A stretch of 64,000 bases of DNA from Synechococcus sp. ATX 2A4 (GTDB lineage Bacteria; Cyanobacteriota; Cyanobacteriia; PCC-6307; Cyanobiaceae), in the NCBI RefSeq assembly GCF_024346375.1, contig NZ_JAGQCV010000006.1, forward strand, positions 1 to 64,000. Reading direction: 5' to 3'. The notes under the pieces are model-generated. The model ran no database searches. It worked only from the letters and a program-made list of their open reading frames with translations, and was not told where the DNA came from. This document shows, one piece after another, positions 63,415 through 64,000 of the stretch (position 1 is the stretch's first letter; every line of letters begins with the position of its first letter). A program made the translations under genes and the position numbers.

Positions 63415-64000
63415 CTATCCCAGCCCGCTCCGCTGAGATCGCTGCAGCTGTCGGGCCGGTTCAAACATCCGCAGCGCCTCCGCTGAACCCTCGAAGCGCC
63501 AGTGCCAGGGCTCATAGGTGACGCCCTGGGCATTGCCGCGGGGAAACGACAGCTTGAAGTGATACCGGTTGGCGTTCTCCTTCAGCCAGCGGAAGGCGGG
63601 GGTGAGCTCGAAGCCCTCGCTGAAGTGGGCAGCGGGCCGGCTGCCATCGCCGAGATCGATGGCATATCCGGTGCTGTGCTCGGAAAAGCCCGGTGGCGCG
63701 CTCACCAGAGCGCGCTCCTCGGCGCTCTGGTTGCGCTCCGATTTGACATCAAAAAAAATCTGCTGCTGCAGATCCACTGAGCGGAAGCCGCTCAGCAGAC
63801 GCAGGTCCACCCCGTCAGCGGCCGCCTGCCGCTGCATGGCGAGCAGCTCGCGGGCGGCCTCCTCATGCAGCATCAGGCCCGGTGCCACGTTGGTGAGCCG
63901 ATCCGGCGGCGCCTCTGCATAGGGGAAGTGGCCCAGCAGCCTGCCATCGCTGCCCAGGCGGGCATCAAGGCCAGGCACAGGGGGCGGGGTGAGCAGCTGG
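63415..64000 (-). CDS. VanY-type D-alanyl-D-alanine carboxypeptidase (5' truncated)
   Basis: The 5' end lies beyond the window. Visible blocks are the VanY/zinc-peptidase motifs: RLLSGFRSVDLQQQIFFD, FSEHSTGYAIDLGDGS (SxHxxGxAxD) and YEPWHWRFEGSAEA (ExWHW). It would trim peptidoglycan side chains. The open frame continues to the edge without a stop; GTG 63978 is a possible internal start. It is upstream of typA on the same strand. Confidence 0.9.
   Translation of the reverse strand, partial: QLLTPPPVPGLDARLGSDGRLLGHFPYAEAPPDRLTNVAPGLMLHEEAARELLAMQRQAAADGVDLRLLSGFRSVDLQQQIFFDVKSERNQSAEERALVSAPPGFSEHSTGYAIDLGDGSRPAAHFSEGFELTPAFRWLKENANRYHFKLSFPRGNAQGVTYEPWHWRFEGSAEALRMFEPARQLQRSQRSGLG

Overview
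The window is a gene-dense, high-GC stretch (roughly two thirds G+C by eye) of a cyanobacterial chromosome. Photosystem II psbD (5' end only), ycf4, petM, ycf39, the class II FBPase/SBPase glpX, glgC, hemA, ccsA and a picocyanobacterial-type IF-1 place it among the alpha-cyanobacteria. A Cyanobium or high-GC Synechococcus relative is the best fit; this is inferred from protein resemblance, not from a search. Genes are short-spaced, many overlap by 1 to 4 bases (ATGA/TGATG/GTGA junctions), and many start with GTG or TTG.

Layout. 1-7.4 kb: photosynthesis and housekeeping (psbD', ycf4, a cyclophilin lipoprotein, ilvN, an alpha/beta hydrolase overlapping the 5' end of a Trm1-type tRNA methyltransferase, petM, ycf39, a pseudouridine synthase, infA). 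7.4-14.6 kb: a stand-alone SF2 helicase, an SDR and a YheT-like hydrolase, then a 1147-residue protein with visibly lower GC that looks like a GH64-like beta-1,3-glucanase joined to a C-terminal DUF4114 domain. 14.7-25 kb: a thioredoxin-fold ferredoxin with dxr, cysS, a decayed HEPN-MNT toxin-antitoxin pair, polA, a Na+/H+ antiporter, gltX and tRNA-Asp. 25-34.7 kb: tRNA-Trp, rplS, map, a DRTGG/BioD-like protein, a SLOG-fold protein, NfeD and an SPFH protein (divergent), MAPEG, a beta-lactamase-fold protein and YajQ.

34.7-40.5 kb is a two-gene gamma-glutamyl module: a fused HyuA-HyuB 5-oxoprolinase overlapping a gamma-glutamyltransferase, which together could salvage glutathione or gamma-glutamyl peptides. 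41.3-47.6 kb is the most unusual part: a tightly packed run of two DUF2231 membrane proteins, cytochrome oxidase subunits II, I and III, and a GMC flavoprotein. Subunit II lacks the CuA ligands, so the enzyme resembles the cyanobacterial alternative respiratory terminal oxidase (ARTO) rather than a cytochrome c oxidase. The two DUF2231 proteins share paired histidines that could hold heme.

47.7-57.3 kb carries ilvD and a carbon-metabolism block: CIA30-pgl-gnd, glgC, hemA and glpX on the minus strand and rpe on the plus strand (oxidative pentose phosphate, glycogen, Calvin cycle and tetrapyrrole entry points). 57.6-64 kb has ccsA, an Lpt export operon (lptA-lptB-lptF/G type), a DUF309 gene overlapping typA, and the 5'-truncated VanY-type peptidase at the window edge. 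No CRISPR array, insertion sequence, rRNA or phage gene was seen.
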